6,486 bases of DNA. Source: Modestobacter sp. GTDB lineage: Bacteria; Actinomycetota; Actinomycetes; Mycobacteriales; Geodermatophilaceae. The DNA is taken from NCBI GenBank assembly GCA_025966175.1, contig JAOPVN010000075.1, positions 1-6,486 of the forward strand, written 5' to 3'. The position numbers and the translations under genes were made by a program. A model generated the notes under the pieces. That model worked only from the letters and a program-made list of their open reading frames with translations. It made no database searches and was not told the origin of the DNA. Positions 5,508 to 6,486 of this stretch are shown here, piece by piece (positions within the stretch are counted from its first letter, which is position 1; each line of letters begins with the position of its first letter).

Positions 5508-5515
5508 CCGGCGGG

Positions 5516-6486
5516 TCAGGACAGGCCGAGCTCGCCCTGGAACTGGCCGGCCTCGAGCCGCTCCCGCACGGTGGTGAGGAAGCGGGCGGCGTCGGCACCG
5601 TCGACGATGCGGTGGTCGTAGGTCAGGGCCAGGTAGACCATCGACCGGACGGCGATGACCTCACCCAGCTCCGGGTCCTGGACGACGACCGGGCGCTTGA
5701 CGACCGAGCCGACCCCGAGGATCGCCACCTGCGGCTGGTTGATGATCGGGGTGTCGAACAGGGCACCCCGGCTGCCGGTGTTGGTCAGCGTGAACGTGCC
5801 GCCGCCGAGCTCGTCGGGCGTGACCTTGTTGGAGCGGGTCCGCTCGGCCAGGTCAGCGATCTTCCGGGCGATCCCGGCCAGGCTCAGGTCGCCCGCGCCC
5901 TGGATGACCGGGACCAGCAGCCCGCGCTCGGTGTCCACCGCGATGCCCAGGTTCTCGGCGTCGTGGTAGGTGACCGTGCCGGCCTCCATGTCCACCGAGG
6001 AGTTCACGGACGGATGAGCCTTGAGCGCCTCGACGGCCGCCTTGGCGAAGAACGGCAGGAACGAGAGCTTGACGCCCTCGCGGGCGGCGAAGTCGTTCTT
6101 CACCTGGTTGCGCAGGTTCGCGATCCGGGTGACGTCGGCCTCGACCACGGTGGTCAGCTGGGCGCTGATCTCCAGCGACTCGACCATCCGCTTGGCGATG
6201 ACCGTCCGGAGCCGGGACATCTTCTCGGTCCGGCCGCGCAGCGCGGAGTCCGGCGTGGCAGCCGGAGACGGCGTGCGGGACGACGCGGGCGCCGACGGCG
6301 CAGCCGCCGCGGGCTGCTTGGACTTCTCGGCGGCGGCCAGCACGTCCTGCTTGCGGATCCGCCCGCCGACACCGGTGCCCTCGACCTTGTTCAGGTCGAC
6401 GCCCTGCTCGGCGGCGAGCCGCCGGACGAGCGGGGTGACGTACGCGCCCGCGCCGTCGCCGGCCGGAGCCGAGGCGGCGGGAGCGC
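5516..6486 (-). CDS. sucB: Dihydrolipoamide acyltransferase (E2) of a 2-oxoacid dehydrogenase complex, 3' part (5' end outside window)
   Basis: Core-forming E2 subunit of the 2-oxoglutarate or pyruvate dehydrogenase complex in the cytoplasm; it passes the acyl group from its lipoyl arm to CoA. About 322 C-terminal residues are visible, read from the right edge; the lipoyl domain(s) lie outside. Order seen: the end of an Ala/Pro linker; the peripheral subunit-binding domain (bases about 6442-6323; TPLVRRLAAEQGVDL, then GTGVGGRIRKQDV); a second Ala/Pro/Ser linker; and the catalytic acyltransferase domain from RGRTEKMSRLR onward. The active-site motif DHRIVDG (bases 5617-5597) holds the catalytic His and Asp. 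The domain matches M. tuberculosis DlaT (LSFLPFFAKAAVEALKAHP, GALFDTPI). Such actinobacterial genes are usually named sucB, although the mycobacterial protein serves as pyruvate dehydrogenase E2, so the substrate is uncertain. It needs the LipB product of this window for lipoylation. The GTG at 6343 is internal, not the start. Confidence 0.95.
   Translation of the reverse strand, partial: APAASAPAGDGAGAYVTPLVRRLAAEQGVDLNKVEGTGVGGRIRKQDVLAAAEKSKQPAAAAPSAPASSRTPSPAATPDSALRGRTEKMSRLRTVIAKRMVESLEISAQLTTVVEADVTRIANLRNQVKNDFAAREGVKLSFLPFFAKAAVEALKAHPSVNSSVDMEAGTVTYHDAENLGIAVDTERGLLVPVIQGAGDLSLAGIARKIADLAERTRSNKVTPDELGGGTFTLTNTGSRGALFDTPIINQPQVAILGVGSVVKRPVVVQDPELGEVIAVRSMVYLALTYDHRIVDGADAARFLTTVRERLEAGQFQGELGLS

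Noticed and set aside
5416..5598. N-terminal extension of the TIGR01777 frame into the E2 gene
   Set aside because: It would run through the strong terminator and overlap the E2 C-terminus; the ATG at 5415 has an RBS and starts the Rossmann fold directly.

Overview
The window is very GC-rich, densely coding DNA with GC-saturated third codon positions and some genes lacking a Shine-Dalgarno sequence. The LipB and E2 proteins closely resemble mycobacterial ones. This points to a chromosomal segment of a high-GC actinobacterium; Geodermatophilaceae or Pseudonocardiales are my guess, which cannot be settled from the sequence alone. I see no insertion sequence, phage gene, tRNA, rRNA or CRISPR array.

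Layout from left to right: the 3' part of leuS (+, cut by the window edge); a hairpin terminator; lipB (-), octanoyltransferase, convergent with leuS; a second, sequence-related hairpin terminator; a peptidase E-like (S51) serine hydrolase (-); a divergent intergenic region of about 170 bp with two DnaA-box-like 9-mers; a membrane-anchored Ser/Thr protein kinase (+) that looks leaderless; a TIGR01777/YfcH-type SDR protein (-) whose stop lies 3 bp from the kinase stop; a strong cUUCGg hairpin terminator; and the 3' part of the E2 dihydrolipoamide acyltransferase gene sucB/dlaT (-, cut by the right edge).

The minus-strand genes match a lipoate neighbourhood that I recall from Mycobacterium tuberculosis: dlaT (Rv2215), Rv2216 (TIGR01777), lipB (Rv2217), lipA (Rv2218). 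LipB transfers octanoate to the lipoyl domains of E2 proteins such as the one here, so the two ends of the minus-strand set are functionally linked. Compared with that order, the kinase and the peptidase sit between the TIGR01777 gene and lipB, and leuS occupies the place next to lipB where lipA would be expected.

Most of the window is ordinary core genome. The points worth a second look are the non-RD receptor-like kinase with an unassigned C-terminal domain, the paired DnaA-box-like sites in front of it, two homologous terminators with a compensatory base-pair change, and a possible competing-hairpin leader ahead of the TIGR01777 gene. I did not find a convincing new multi-gene system.
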